NCBI GenBank assembly: GCA_903953935.1
Contig: CAJBLF010000012.1
Location: forward strand, 1 to 51,910
From: an uncultured bacterium
GTDB taxonomy: Bacteria > Patescibacteriota > Gracilibacteria > Absconditabacterales > Absconditicoccaceae
DNA: 51,910 nt
Direction: 5' to 3'
Positions 31,310 to 41,950 of this stretch are shown here, in pieces. The position numbers and the translations under genes are program-made. Position 1 is the stretch's first letter; each line of letters begins with the position of its first letter. The notes under the pieces were generated by a model. That model had not been told where the DNA came from, ran no database searches, and saw nothing but the letters and a program-made list of their open reading frames with translations.

Positions 31310-32116
31310 TTAAATTTTCTCTCGTACTATATCAGTTGATTTCCCTCTTTGTAAAAGCCAAATGAGCCTTTTTTCTCTAAGTAAAAAATCATTGTTTCAT
31401 GTGTAAGCTATTTTTACAGAATATATTGTTGATTGTTTGAGATTAAGAGAGTCAAATGTCTTTTCAAGATTTTGAAGGCCATGGAAACGAATTTTTTTAA
31501 AATTCAAAAATTTGGTAATCGTAGTTTGATAGTGGAAATATCAATAATTTAAAGGAACAATTGTATCCACCATTGCGTCTTTAAAATATCTTAGATCAAA
31601 TTTTATAATTTTGTTTACAAGAATATTAGAATAAGAAAGACTTGTAAGATAGTACTTCCAAAGTGGTGTTTCTTTTGCTCGATACACAAATGGAAAATGA
31701 AATTTTTTGATAGATTGTTGATTTGCAACAAGTGAATATGTTTTTGCTATGTCTTTGAATAATGTTTGAGCTACCTGCATATCAGCAAAATCTCAAAAAA
31801 GCCCCAATTTACCCACAAGTGAATAAGTAAAACAATAGTCAAACAAATAATTTTTAAAAAGAGGAAGAAGAGGTACTTTAGTTTTTTTATCTAACAAAGA
31901 TAACTCATAAATGGGTGGTACAATAACAGTTTCTACACCCTGTTTCATCAAAAAATCAATTCATTGTTCTACATATGCTAATGATTGTTCAAATGTCTTA
32001 TCACCATAAGGCCAATGTAAAAAATCATAATACACAACATAATCATGAGTATATTTTGAAAGGAATTTGAATAATGATAATGTTTCAGATCATGAAGTTA
32101 TTATTCATATTTTCAT
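31310..32116 (-). CDS. Asp/Glu racemase-fold protein lacking the catalytic cysteines
   Basis: A 268-residue protein with the layout of glutamate racemase MurI: an N-terminal G-I-I-T-S-G-S motif, Y-G-D-K-T at about residue 40, G-V-E-T-V-I-V-P-P where MurI has C-N-T, and V-P-L-N-Y-G-Y-F-H-Y where MurI has G-C-T-H-Y-P. Both positions that carry the proton-exchanging cysteines are replaced, so classical racemase activity is unlikely. Length fits the family. It overlaps the end of the upstream signal-peptide gene by 16 bases and precedes the chorismate mutase. A regulatory or altered catalytic role is inference; the family call rests on motif spacing read by eye. Confidence 0.55.
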
Positions 32117-32691
32117 TCTATTTCTTTTTTGAGATAAACGTATTGTGCAATCAAAACTACAAGTTCTTTTTGCGTAGTAACAGTAGTAAATTTATCTATG
32201 ATAGCAACTTGTGTTCTAAGCAACAAAGCATATGAGTTAAGTTCGGGAGTTGCAACACCACTCAGAGCCTGAATCTTGACCAAAGATTTCTGAAGTCTTA
32301 TTTTATAAGGCATAATTTTCACAACAAAATATTGTACTGATTTTTGAAGAAGATTGGATTCAAATGTCTTTATATTAGTCAATATAGTCATTCTAGAAAG
32401 TTGTAAGGTATCCAACAATGTTTTTTTCTGTTCTTTAAGTGTCTTTCGATAGTCCAAATCACGACCTTTATTGATATATGTCTGTATCTTCATAAGATCT
32501 TTTGCTGTCGCCACAATCAAGTGTTCTAAAGAGACTATAGTATCATTACATTTATAATAGCCAGTAGTTTGTTTGAGAGAAATAGTGACTTGATCTTTTT
32601 TTATTAAACAAAATAATCAGTCCGAAAGATCAGCATGGACCATTCAGAAACCCAGAAATACAAGTATCGCTCAGAAAAGTATTTTCTTCAT
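32101..32691 (-). CDS. Exported helical protein, unknown function
   Basis: A 196-residue protein with a signal peptide (MKKILFGAILVFLGFGMVHA) and two cysteines soon after cleavage (L-F-C-L, Y-K-C-N), then a helical, lysine-rich body. The apparent stop at 32113-32115 is TGA and is read as glycine, so the true end is TAA at 32101 and the gene overlaps the next one by 16 bases, suggesting translational coupling. An in-frame ATG at 32697 is an alternative start. No family recognised. Confidence 0.7.
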
Positions 32692-32735
32692 TACCATGCC
32701 ACAAATAAAAGACAATAGATCATCATATCAATTAG

Positions 32736-33734
32736 TTATTCGCTCATTTCATTAATTAAATTTTTGATACCCAACCAAAAATACGTATCAGGATATTTTC
32801 ATGATTTGATACCAGCGTCAAGTTGTATCAATCCAGTATAAAACATTTCTATATTTTTTTTGTTCGCTTTCAAGATTCATATTTTTGCATACTCATTTTT
32901 GACCTGCCAAGGATTCATTTTGAGAAATGATGCAATATCTTTACTATCCTTAACACCATTTTCATCTAAATCCATCATAAAAAGATAGAATTTCATAGCC
33001 CGATAAAGCATACCAGCAAATTGATTCCAATCCGCTCAGTTTTCTTGGATCTTTTGTAAAATACGAATAGCCTTTCTCTTTTCAGTAAACAAGGCCTTGA
33101 GCAAACTAAACGAATCTGTCTCCACTTGTCAAAAAACAATATGATCTATCATAGCTTCATCAATTTTGGGGTGTTGTTTGATTTTTGCCCAAGTTTTAAG
33201 TTTATCACATTCAAACCAAATACGGTAAAGATCTGACCCAACTTTCATCAAAAAATATTGAATTGTTGCATGATCAATAACAAATTCATGAAGTTCATGA
33301 GTAACAAAAGACTCCAGATCACTACCCTTGAGTTGATTGAATTCCTTGAGAGTTGCATGTTTTTCAAGAAATTTATATAGCCTCAGTCTTTTGTCGGGAA
33401 CAGAACTAATGAAAACAAGTAACGAATCATCGGGGATTTTACCTTCAGCCTTGATGAGTCCTTCGACAAATAGAGCAAGACTTTCGTTCTGATCTTCGCC
33501 CAATTTAGTCGTAGCATCAAGAGGCAACCCATTGATCAGAATAAGTTTTTTGGTAGTAAAAAGACCACTGCTATAAATCGCCTGTTTAATAAGACTTATA
33601 TCTAAATTATCTAGACTAAAAGAGAAAACACTATCCGATCAAAATTTTACCAAAAATCATTCTCTCCATCTTTGAAGTTCTTTATCAAGGAGATAGGTCT
33701 CCTGTCCAGTAAATAAATATACATTTTGTAGCAT
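32736..33734 (-). CDS. holA: DNA polymerase III delta subunit
   Basis: A 332-residue clamp-loader subunit of expected size. The start M-L-Q-N-V-Y-L-F-T-G-Q-E-T-Y-L-L-D-K-E matches the delta N-terminus, followed by K-K-L-I-L-I-N-G, P-D-D-S-L-L-V-F-I (about 100-108) and a C-terminal all-helical collar domain with N-P-W-Q-V-K. Delta opens the beta clamp and sits in the clamp loader; it has no ATPase motif, as here. TGA glycines join three pieces. It lies 45 bases before the exported 196-residue gene, on the same strand. Confidence 0.85.
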
Positions 33735-33879
33735 AATGATATCCGGTAATTCAAGTCAAAAATAGCATTTTATCGTTTATTCATTGTATCGTTTCGTTGA
33801 CTAAATTCAAACAGAAAAATTCTTTGTAATTACAAGCAAAGTAAGTAAACTCACCACCGTTTATATGGTAGCATGAGTG

Positions 33880-35112
33880 ATGATTTTTTTGAAGAAACTA
33901 AACAAATTCCTAGCAAAGATAACAATAGGTGGGATAAAAATATATCAATATACAATTTCACCTGACAAATGATTACCGTCATTTCGATTAAAATGAAGAA
34001 TATGCGCCCATGAGCCACATTGTAGTAAATATAGCATCAATGTGCTCAAAAGATATGGATTTCGGCCTGGAATTTTTTATGCTACAGATAGAGTTTTACA
34101 TTGTACGGCCAGTATGCATAAGATATATAATCCCGATCATTATCGCGTGGTTTTTTTCTCTTCAGCGCCTATAGGCGTACCTTTTCTTACATACTTAACA
34201 AACGATAAAAGATTTGATGTAGTATGAGTAGTTACCCAATGCAATAAACCGTCAGGCAGATGAATGGAGATGTGCGAAAACATTATTAAACAAGAAGCCA
34301 AAAAGTTACTAAAGACCTCCTTGATAAAGGAGGAGGTATCCGCCGATGCGGATGGAGGATTTATTGCAACACCAACGAAATTACATCCTGAAAAATCAGA
34401 AGAAGGGAGGACTTTCACAGAACGACTCAAAGAAAAAAAGCCAGATCTATTGGTTGTCATAGCATATGGAAAGATTATACCGCAGGCAATCTTGGATATA
34501 CCAAGAATAGCACCCATCAACATACATGGATCAATTTTACCAAAATATCGCGGTGCTTCACCTATCCAAGCAACATTACTCAATAACGATAAGGAGACAG
34601 GTATTACCATTATGAAAATGGATGCAGGCATGGATACCGGAAATATGATAGATATTCTCAGATTTACGATACCATTTGATTGGACTACCAAAGAATTGAT
34701 TGATGAAATGAAAAAAATAGGTCCAAATTTTTTGAATGATACCTTATGGAAATACGGGAAAAAACTATTGGGAGAAGTAGTACAGAAAGAAGAAAAAGCA
34801 AGCTATTGTGGAAAGATTGAAAAAGAATCCTGATTGATTGACCCACGAAACGATACCCTCCAAACAATTTACAGCAAATATCGTGCATTCTTTCTTCGAC
34901 CCAAGATATATTTTATATTACATGGCAAAAGGGTTATTATAGAAGAATTACAACTCAATGAACCCCTCTACAATAGCAATGACGAAACACCATTATTCAA
35001 TGACAATCAACTCAATCCAGCTATTCAGGACATTCAACTTAAACCAGAATGAAAAAAAGCAATGGGCCGAAAAGAGTTTGTAAATGGATATTTTAAGCAA
35101 CCATGAAGTTAA
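33880..35112 (+). CDS. fmt: YidD-like domain fused to methionyl-tRNA formyltransferase
   Basis: A single 410-residue frame. Residues 1-80 match YidD, the small membrane-protein insertion factor: I-K-I-Y-Q-Y-T-I-S-P, P-H-C-S-K-Y-S, L-K-R-Y-G and R-V-L-H-C-T. From about residue 86 (Y-R-V-V-F-F-S-S-A-P-I-G-V-P-F-L) it is methionyl-tRNA formyltransferase: I-N-I-H-G-S-I-L-P-K-Y-R-G-A-S-P-I-Q and D-A-G-M-D-T-G give the Asn-His-Asp site that formylates initiator Met-tRNA with 10-formyl-THF. No stop or good start codon separates the two parts; an internal ATG at about residue 78 could still give a separate Fmt. The C-terminal tRNA-binding domain is present. Confidence 0.83.
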
Positions 35113-35169
35113 AGTATCTTTAATAGAATTAAAGAAATAAAATATTTTTTATAGCCTTTTCCGAGATCA

Positions 35170-36015
35170 ATGAATACAAATGGACTTCTTGAAGTGTTTG
35201 GCAGTTTATTTCCGATTCTTTTTATCGGTGTTATAGTAATCATCATAACAACAAACGTAAGAAGAAGCAACAAAATAAAGAAACTGAAATCGGGAGAAAT
35301 AGCTAGTAAAGAAATTAAATGAACAGTAAGTGAAATAAAATACACTCCTCCATGAAAAAACGATTCTTGAATCATTAGGTCTCGATATGTTGTTGCAAAA
35401 GCTACCAACCCCATAACAAATGACGAAATGGAATACGAAAGTGATACTATTCCATATAAAGATACCTGATTTAAAATCAGATGGATGTGACCGACGAAGG
35501 AAGACATACAAAATGTATTTGAATATGCGAGAAGATTTATCAAAGAATGAGATACAGTCAAAATCCATGCAAGCATGGAAAATGCTGATATTTATTACAT
35601 GGAAGACATATCGGAAAGAAAAAAAGAAAACATCACAGAAAATATTATCGAAAACAAAGAAGACAATACCAAAACCGAAGAAAACATATCAAACAGTATA
35701 GCAGAATTAGGAAAAAAAATAGGTATGATATGAGAAAAAATAAATATTGGTTGACCAAACGGGGATGCTTGAATAACAAAATATATCAAAATATTTAAAA
35801 TATATACAAGTATCGCAATATGAATATTTATAGGAATACCAATTTTGATACGTTTACTAAAAGATACTGATTGACGAAAACTACGTTTACCAGAAATGGA
35901 TTGGGGAATGAATATACCTATAGGGTGATCTTATGTATTACGAAGTAGTATTGTTTTACTTATAGGTTTTATTATCTATAAAGTAATCGTGTGATATAGA
36001 TGAATAAAAAAATAA
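35170..36015 (+). CDS. Membrane protein with cytoplasmic acidic linker
   Basis: A 281-residue protein. One hydrophobic helix near the N-terminus (about 10-28), a soluble region with a beta-rich module (T-V-S-E-I-K-Y-T-P-P-G-K, R-Y-V-V-A-K-A) that resembles the DUF3592-type extracytoplasmic fold, a charged E/K/N-rich linker (about 140-180), and two more helices near the C-terminus. Twelve or more TGA glycines. It is followed 31 bases later by the band-7 protein and may act with it at the membrane. No confident family. Confidence 0.65.
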
Positions 36016-36046
36016 ATAAGATTTTTTATATTTTAAATACACTATC

Positions 36047-36808
36047 ATGTGAGGAACTATCCTACTGATTATCATTGTTTTCTTATTACTTTTATGAATC
36101 AGGGTCGTAAAACAGTATGAAAGAAAAATTGTATTTACACTTGGAAAGTATTCTGGTATTTTGACTCCAGGACTCAAGTTTATAGTGCCTATTTTTCAGA
36201 CCACATACACAGTAGATATCAGAGAAAAAGCAGTTGATGTTCCTAGCCAAGAAGCTATGACGAGAGACAATATTTCTTGCAGTATCAACGCAGTAATTTA
36301 CTATAGAGTAAAAGAAGAACAAGTAGATAGATCTATCATCAATGTAAAAAATTTAGATTACGCAATGACCCAATTTGCACAAACCACAATGAGGAATATC
36401 GTGTGAAAATTTGAACTTGATGAATTACTCGCAAAAAGAGACGAAGCTAGCGCTGAAATCAAAAAAATAGTTGATGAAAAATCTGAATCACGATGAATAG
36501 ATGTGATGTCCGTGGAAATCAAAGACATAAATATCCCTGACGACTTAAAAAGAACAATAGGAAAACAAGCTGAAGCAGAAAGAGAAAAAAGAGCAAAAAT
36601 CATCACGTCTGAAGGAGAAGTATTGTCCGCGAAAAATCTTCAACAAGCAGCAGAAATGCTTTCTACTACTCCATGAGCATTACATTTGAGAACCCTACAA
36701 TCTATCAATGACATAAGCTCGGACGCATCAAATACAACCGTATGGATGATACCAATAGAAGTAATGAACGCCATCCAAGGTTTAAATAAGAAATTTAATG
36801 AAAAATAA
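36047..36808 (+). CDS. SPFH/band 7 (stomatin-like) membrane protein
   Basis: A 253-residue slipin/stomatin-type protein. It has an N-terminal membrane anchor, then V-K-Q-Y-E-R-K-I-V-F-T-L-G-K-Y, P-G-L-K-F-I-V-P, D-I-R-E-K-A-V-D-V-P and A-V-I-Y-Y-R-V, the band 7 signature, and a coiled-coil with A-E-A-E-R-E-K-R-A. Such proteins form rings or scaffolds in membranes and often control proteases. No NfeD partner is adjacent; the upstream 281-residue membrane protein could take that place. TGA encodes the second residue. Confidence 0.87.
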
Positions 36809-36913
36809 AAAGAGAATAAGACAACAAGAACTGATTTTTATATTGAAATATCCAAAGATATAGTTATTATCTCTCCATATGAGACATAAATTTTTACTAT
36901 TTATTCAACAAAA

Positions 36914-37477
36914 ATGCTATTCGATTTCCAAGCATTTATTGAAGAACTCAGAGAGAAACCTGAAAAAAAACAGATCGTAGAAAAATACGAAAGTTTGTTC
37001 GGTACTATCCAAGGAGATATCAAGGATCAGATATGGTATACGGAATATCTTACAAAGTTTGAAGCACTACCATACGAGATTCCTGAAGAATTGAAAAATG
37101 ATTTCGACTGGGATCTTTTGGAACAGCTAGTAATTTGATCATTCAGTAGTGATTACGAACTCAAAAAAGAAGAAAAGAAAAAGGATAAGGAATTGTATAT
37201 AGCAGTAAAAAGCGGAGATCAAAGCGTAGTAAAAACTGTATCTGAATTACGATCATTTCAAATTCTTAGACTATATGAAATCTACATTGAAGAACAGATG
37301 AATCTACATGCACTCAAAGCAGAAGATGAAAACGAAAAAAATACTATCGATCAAGAAAGAGAAATGAGACTCAAAAGATGGGAAGCCGTCAGACAAACAA
37401 TTGACAGAGATGAATTATCACAAAGAGCTAAACAAGAACAATCAGGAAAAATGGAAGACTTGATGGGAAAACTCTAA
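36914..37477 (+). CDS. Hypothetical acidic coiled-coil protein
   Basis: A 187-residue soluble protein, rich in Glu, Lys and Gln, predicted mostly helical with coiled-coil tendency in the last 90 residues (E-R-E-M-R-L-K-R-W-E-A-V-R-Q). One TGA glycine after L-V-I at residue 75. No family recognised. A terminator follows; it lies 105 bases after the band-7 gene. Confidence 0.7.
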
Positions 37478-37511
37478 TCACAAAGCAAAAATCAGAAGCA
37501 AAATATTTTCT

Positions 37512-37537
37512 TCCGGCAGCAATGCCGGATTTTTTTA
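37512..37537 (+). terminator. Intrinsic terminator
   Basis: Stem TCCGGCA/TGCCGGA with loop GCAA and eight T. Confidence 0.92.
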
Positions 37538-37572
37538 TATTTTTTTATATACCAAGAGAAAATATAGATAGT

Positions 37573-37601
37573 AAAAAAAATCCGTGGTAGATACCCACGG
37601 A
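37573..37601 (-). terminator. Terminator of the 37608-38570 gene
   Basis: Minus-strand stem TCCGTGG/CCACGGA with a 7-base loop and eight T. Confidence 0.9.
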
Positions 37602-37607
37602 ACAATG

Positions 37608-38570
37608 TTATTGTGTGATAAATTTTTCTTGTGGAACATACGCCACGAATATGGGCTTATTTTTATACCGGATATCTACCACAAGACCATGTTTGATAGT
37701 AAGACTATAGGATCTTGGCGCGCTACTAGCACAGCAAGTAAGAAGAATTCTACTGGTTGCAATTGTTTCTGCACGAGCTTCGACACCAATTTCATTGAGC
37801 TTCAATTTAGTCAAAGCCTCTGAACTTTCTACATACACCTGATATAATGAATCACGTGAGTTCCAATTGATATCTTTCAAATGATTGGAAATCATAAGTG
37901 TCTCGTCAATGCAGGGAGCAATCAAGCGACCATCAGAAACATAATATCGCAGTTCAGTAGAAGAGATCAAATCATACAGATGATTTTCATCCAGAATTTC
38001 AAGATCTTTAGATCCGAAAGCGGTAATGTCACTCAACCTGATATCAATATCATGACCCAGCCGGATACGAGCACTAACCTCATTGAAACCATGATCTAAA
38101 GCCAATTCCACACCCCGTAACCGATACCCCTTAATCTTCAATTTTTCTTTGGTGTAAGCATCTTCAGGTGGAATATCGTACATATATTTTTCAGCACGAT
38201 ACTTTTTATCCCAATAAGCTTTAAGTTGCATCAAAGCGGCGACAACGAAGTAAAGTTCACGTTCTGTGGATTGTTGAACAGATGGTTTTTGAAGTTCCAT
38301 CTTGTTCTTTTCCCAGAAAATATCCAAACGACGTTGATGATCATAATCAGCTACAACCTTATCAAAAAGCAAGATGTCAGAATTCTCTATATCGATAACA
38401 GGTAAGTTACAGATTATATTCTGGAAAGCATTGGTGCCCTCAAGAGTAACCATCCCATAAACGGTTTTGAATCCATCTACCCTTTCTTCAAATGTTGCCT
38501 GAGCAAATTTTTGAATTTCAGCAACAACATGTCCATCATTGAGTGGACAATACATAATTGTTTTTTTCAT
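37608..38570 (-). CDS. Hypothetical protein, 320 residues (UGA-free)
   Basis: A soluble protein with no signal peptide or membrane helix, a mixed alpha/beta composition, a central part with R-I-R-L-G-H-D-I-D-I-R-L-S-D and a C-terminal pair of cysteines (L-T-C-C-A-S-S-A). All 12 glycines use GGN, none TGA. Base composition looks richer in G+C than the flanking pilin genes. It has its own TTGACT-type promoter and its own terminator, hence a stand-alone unit lying between unrelated genes, consistent with insertion of a transferred gene. No family recognised. Confidence 0.8.
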   Translation of the reverse strand: MKKTIMYCPLNDGHVVAEIQKFAQATFEERVDGFKTVYGMVTLEGTNAFQNIICNLPVIDIENSDILLFDKVVADYDHQRRLDIFWEKNKMELQKPSVQQSTERELYFVVAALMQLKAYWDKKYRAEKYMYDIPPEDAYTKEKLKIKGYRLRGVELALDHGFNEVSARIRLGHDIDIRLSDITAFGSKDLEILDENHLYDLISSTELRYYVSDGRLIAPCIDETLMISNHLKDINWNSRDSLYQVYVESSEALTKLKLNEIGVEARAETIATSRILLTCCASSAPRSYSLTIKHGLVVDIRYKNKPIFVAYVPQEKFITQ

Positions 38571-38611
38571 ATACTTCTGTTTTGGTGATTATTTTTTATT
38601 TTATAACAACA

Positions 38612-38639
38612 AAAATACATATTTACAAAAAGAAGTCAA
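38612..38639 (-). promoter_or_regulatory. Promoter of the 37608-38570 gene
   Basis: Minus-strand TTGACT (38639-38634), 16-base spacer TCTTTTTGTAAATATG, TATTTT (38617-38612). The spacer shares TGTAAATAT with the promoter at 5105-5132. Confidence 0.55.
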
Positions 38640-38649
38640 CAACATTAAA

Positions 38650-39579
38650 TTAGTAAGAATTATATGTATTAAATAAGAAACCAGGAATAGGCTGTGCATA
38701 TGACGCATCCAAAGCTACCTTTTGATCACCATATGACGCTTGACTCTGAATAAAGAACGAATCAGTAGATAAAATATCTGGATGTCATGGTATAGGAGGA
38801 ATAGGCTGATCAACAACCACACAGAATGATTGTGGCGTATCACCACTATTGGAGACCATAAAGTACATAGAGAAATTATTTTCTGTAAGCCAAGAAGTTC
38901 GATACCTATTTTTCAATTGAGACTCTAAGGGATATAATACAGGATCTATAGTCGTTAAATATGTTTCAAATTGTTGTCTAAAAATTGATGGTAATTGTGT
39001 AAGATTTCATGTCTTAAAAAATATACCATTGGAAGCAAGATTAGCACCAGAAAGTATAAGCATTCAGAACGTTATTTCTGAAGGAGATGAAGAGATGAAA
39101 CGTATTTTGTCATTGGCAAAAAGATCTGCAAGATTTTTATACACTATTCCCGGTTGGAAAGTACCATTAACCAATCAAAAATATTCTTCTCTGATAAGAG
39201 GAACAATAAGCGATTGTCAGGTATGTAAAATATAAGGAAATTGACAAGTAGTATCATGCCAAAATTCTTTAGAAAGCAAAAGAGCAGTACCTGATATATG
39301 ACTAGATAACCTTAAAGTTTGATTAGGCAAAAAATTATCAAGTACAATAGCATCTCAAGTATTCACAGTATATTCAAACCCAATACCACGATACAAAATC
39401 TCTGTAAGTCACAATTCTATTCATGCTTTAGCGAGGTAATATGCCTTGTAATAGGAATGAACAATCACAGATGATTTCATCATCTGTTGGACAAAATTCA
39501 TAGACAAAACACCAAGCAAAGATGATGCCAACAAAATAAAGATAACTAATATACTGATATTACCTGACTTTCTTTTCAT
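38650..39579 (-). CDS. Type IV pilus minor component, PilX/GspK-like
   Basis: A 309-residue protein that starts with a basic leader (M-K-R-K-S-G), a hydrophobic segment and A-Y-Y-L-A-K-A-G-I-E, the pattern found at the N-terminal helix of PilX and GspK proteins. The rest is a large globular domain with few cysteines. Last of four minus-strand prepilin-like genes (41525 to 38650). Minor pilins start and tune pilus assembly at the inner membrane. Many TGA glycines, one within A-K-A-G. The specific role is by analogy. Confidence 0.72.
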
Positions 39580-39641
39580 ATATACGGTAACAAATTAAAT
39601 ATATTTTACTATTTCAACATATAAACAAGCAACAAAATCTT

Positions 39642-40268
39642 TTAGAAAAATTGTTGAAAAGGAACGGAAACATGGGTCGCTCGTTGTTGTCCATAATTTG
39701 AACTATATGCTTTAAATATCATCCAAAATCCAGGTTCGTTGAGACAATGAAGATAATTTCCTTCTGCACATAATGAATCGGTAGCTAGATAACGTTCTTC
39801 AGAAGCAAACGGAATAATCTTGAATACAATACCACTAATAGCAATTTTTTTTGGATTAATAAGTTCTATGGTATTGCCATCAGAATTAATCATATAGAAC
39901 GAACAACTAGATGTTCCAGCAGAAAAAGCATAATCATCAACAGATGCGTTACAAAGAGTACCGCTAGAAAAAAAGCTTATAGCACCATCTTGTCAGGTAA
40001 GATACAAGGTATCAGTAATTCATTGGGTATCAACCAATCACATAGAAGATAAAGCGAAATATTTTTCATAATCAATAGTATTTCTGTCAGAAAAATTTTG
40101 CATAATTTGAGATATCTGAAGGATTTCCTGAGAAACCTCTTTTTCTTGTTGAACACGAAACACCATAGTAGCAATCCAATTATATGTTCTAAGCAACAAT
40201 ACAAAAAGCATACTGAGAATGATCATCACGATTATCAATTCCAAAAGCGTAAATCATTTTTTCTTCAT
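39642..40268 (-). CDS. Type IV minor prepilin, PilW/GspJ-like
   Basis: A 208-residue prepilin. It begins M-K-K-K-G-F-T-L-L-E-L-I-I-V-M-I-I, a canonical class III signal: prepilin peptidase cuts after the glycine (here TGA-encoded) before Phe, and Glu at +5 is present. The mature part is beta-rich with two cysteines (L-C-N-A, S-C-S-F). In a standard-code reading the cleavage site is lost. It sits 65 bases after the PilV-like gene on the same strand, in the minor-pilin cluster. Confidence 0.83.
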
Positions 40269-40333
40269 ACAGCAGCTTACAAACTAAATATAACGTACAA
40301 GTATTTTGCACTATGTCACAATCTAAAACAATA

Positions 40334-40972
40334 TTAATGATTTCCAATAAAACTTTCCAAAACAATTTCTCATGTCTTTGATCATTTGGTATAAAGCACA
40401 TGAGACTCTACTTTCAATAAAGTATCACGTGGCAATATATCGGTTCATTCACGAACACCAGTAAAAAGAATATATCTGGCAAAATATGTAGGATCCTGCC
40501 CCACCCCAGAATGTGATGAATACCAAAACAGCGTATGTCATCATATATTTCATGTAACATAATAGAGTTTATTTCATGACCAAAGCTCAGCAAAATTTAC
40601 ACCAGCATCTACAGGCATGGCATATATATAAGCACCAGAATCAAAAGATATCTGTAAAATTTTATTGGTTCACGAAGAAAATTTCCACATACAAGCCTCA
40701 TCAGGATTAACAAAATTTCATACAATATCCAAAGTAAATGTTGGCTGAAGAACACAGTCCCAAGGCAATCATTTAGCAATATTTGAATCCCTCATATTAT
40801 AGACTAATTCTATTCATTCTTTAGCAAAAAATGTTGCACTAGTACGTAATTGAGTTGTATCCAAAGTAATAAGATTCTGACCAACAAGACGCAATATTGC
40901 AAGTACACCTATAGCAAAAACAGTAATTGCAATAATCACCTCAATCAAAGTAAATCCAGATTTCTTGTGCAT
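40334..40972 (-). CDS. Type IV minor prepilin, PilV/GspI-like
   Basis: A 212-residue prepilin with leader M-H-K-K-S-G-F-T-L-I-E-V-I-I-A-I-T-V-F-A, cut after Gly and with Glu5, and the PilV-type I-T-V-F-A-I-G-V-L-A. The mature part has one Cys pair (D-C-V-L, A-C-M-W). ATG 40972 is chosen because the leader is then five residues before the cleavage glycine; an upstream in-frame start would add 20 residues. Part of the minor-pilin cluster. Confidence 0.82.
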
Positions 40973-41033
40973 ATACTCACATATAAAAATAAATTTTTGG
41001 TTGTGTGTTGCAAATTCATAATCCACGATCATA

Positions 41034-41525
41034 TTAATTACACCTTATTTCCACTAGCTTACAGGTTTCCGATTTGATTTCAAAGCAATATTGTTTGCCA
41101 TTTTTAGGGATATAAAGCTGAAAAGAAAACAAAGATCACGTAGTTGATGCCGAAGCAATCGTACATCATAGAATATAAGGAACAAGTGTAATATCAATAC
41201 TTGGAAACGGATGAGCATCAAGAGCAAGACCAGTAAACATCACGTCAGTTAGCTTTGGATCAATAACAGGAGGGGTAACGTCGGTACGATACCAAGTGCC
41301 TGTTTGAAAGGTCAGAATCAAATTTTGATATTTTGTTTCATCACGAAAACTAGACATAAGATTTTGTCTATAAAGGTCATTATAATATCAGACAAACTGT
41401 TCTTTGAGTGATTGTGACTTAAGATCGTCAATACGATTGGAACCAAATTTCATGGTAGCAGTCATCAAGATGCTTATTACCACTAGAACAATCACAATTT
41501 CTATGAGAGTAAATGCTTTCTTCAT
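41034..41525 (-). CDS. Type IV minor prepilin, FimT/GspH-like
   Basis: A 163-residue prepilin with M-K-K-A-F-T-L-I-E-I-V-I-V-L-V-V; the cleavage residue before Phe is alanine rather than glycine, which prepilin peptidases tolerate. A globular domain with cysteines near the end (Y-C-F-E, T-C-K-L, R-C-N) follows. First gene of the minus-strand minor-pilin cluster, so its promoter should lie in 41526-41690, facing the metallothionein promoter. Confidence 0.78.
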
Positions 41526-41605
41526 ATGAACAAAGAAATAAATAACAGTCTATATGTACAGATTATTCGTATTTTTTCAAACCATAAATATATACAAAAA
41601 AAGAT

Positions 41606-41636
41606 TTGCATTTCCAAAATTTTTGAATATACTATA
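41606..41636 (+). promoter_or_regulatory. Promoter and shared element before the metallothionein-like gene
   Basis: TTGCAT (41606-41611), 16-base spacer, TATACT (41628-41633). The -10 lies inside TTGAATATACTATA (41623-41636), which occurs again at 42280-42293 before the MauE-like gene. A binding site for the CsoR-type repressor covering the -10 would fit; that is inference. Confidence 0.55.
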
Positions 41637-41691
41637 CCTATACCTATGGTTACGGTTTAAAAAAATCTTTTATATAATAATTATAAAAAAA

Positions 41692-41838
41692 ATGGGAGGG
41701 AATACAAAGAACAACTGCTCTTGTGAAACAAAAAACACCTGCAAATGTAAGGACTGCAAATGCGAATGTACATGTTGCAAAGGCGGAGAATGTACATGCG
41801 AAGGAAAATGCACATGCTGCTGCGGATGCGAAAAATAA
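41692..41838 (+). CDS. Metallothionein-like peptide
   Basis: A 48-residue peptide with 16 cysteines in C-x-C and C-C arrays (N-C-S-C-E, K-C-K-D-C-K-C-E-C-T-C-C, E-C-T-C-E, K-C-T-C-C-C-G-C). This density is that of small metallothioneins binding Cu(I), Zn or Cd as thiolate clusters. A start upstream in the same frame (41554) would add 46 hydrophobic residues and lies over the promoter, so ATG 41692 is preferred. No histidine, no TGA. It is followed 112 bases later by a CsoR repressor and then a MauE-like protein, which supports a metal-response function, most likely copper. Confidence 0.83.
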   Translation: MGGNTKNNCSCETKNTCKCKDCKCECTCCKGGECTCEGKCTCCCGCEK

Positions 41839-41950
41839 CAAAAAAAAAGCTAACAACCAATACCCTGAGAGATACCAATTATTAACTTTTTATGACACAA
41901 GCATACGGAATCATAGGTATAATTCAAGTTTTAGTATATAACACACATCA

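Noticed and set aside
41650-41878. Minus-strand hydrophobic frames opposite the metallothionein-like gene
   Set aside because: Antisense of Cys/Lys codons gives Ala/Phe/Thr-rich frames; the plus-strand Cys pattern is the meaningful one.
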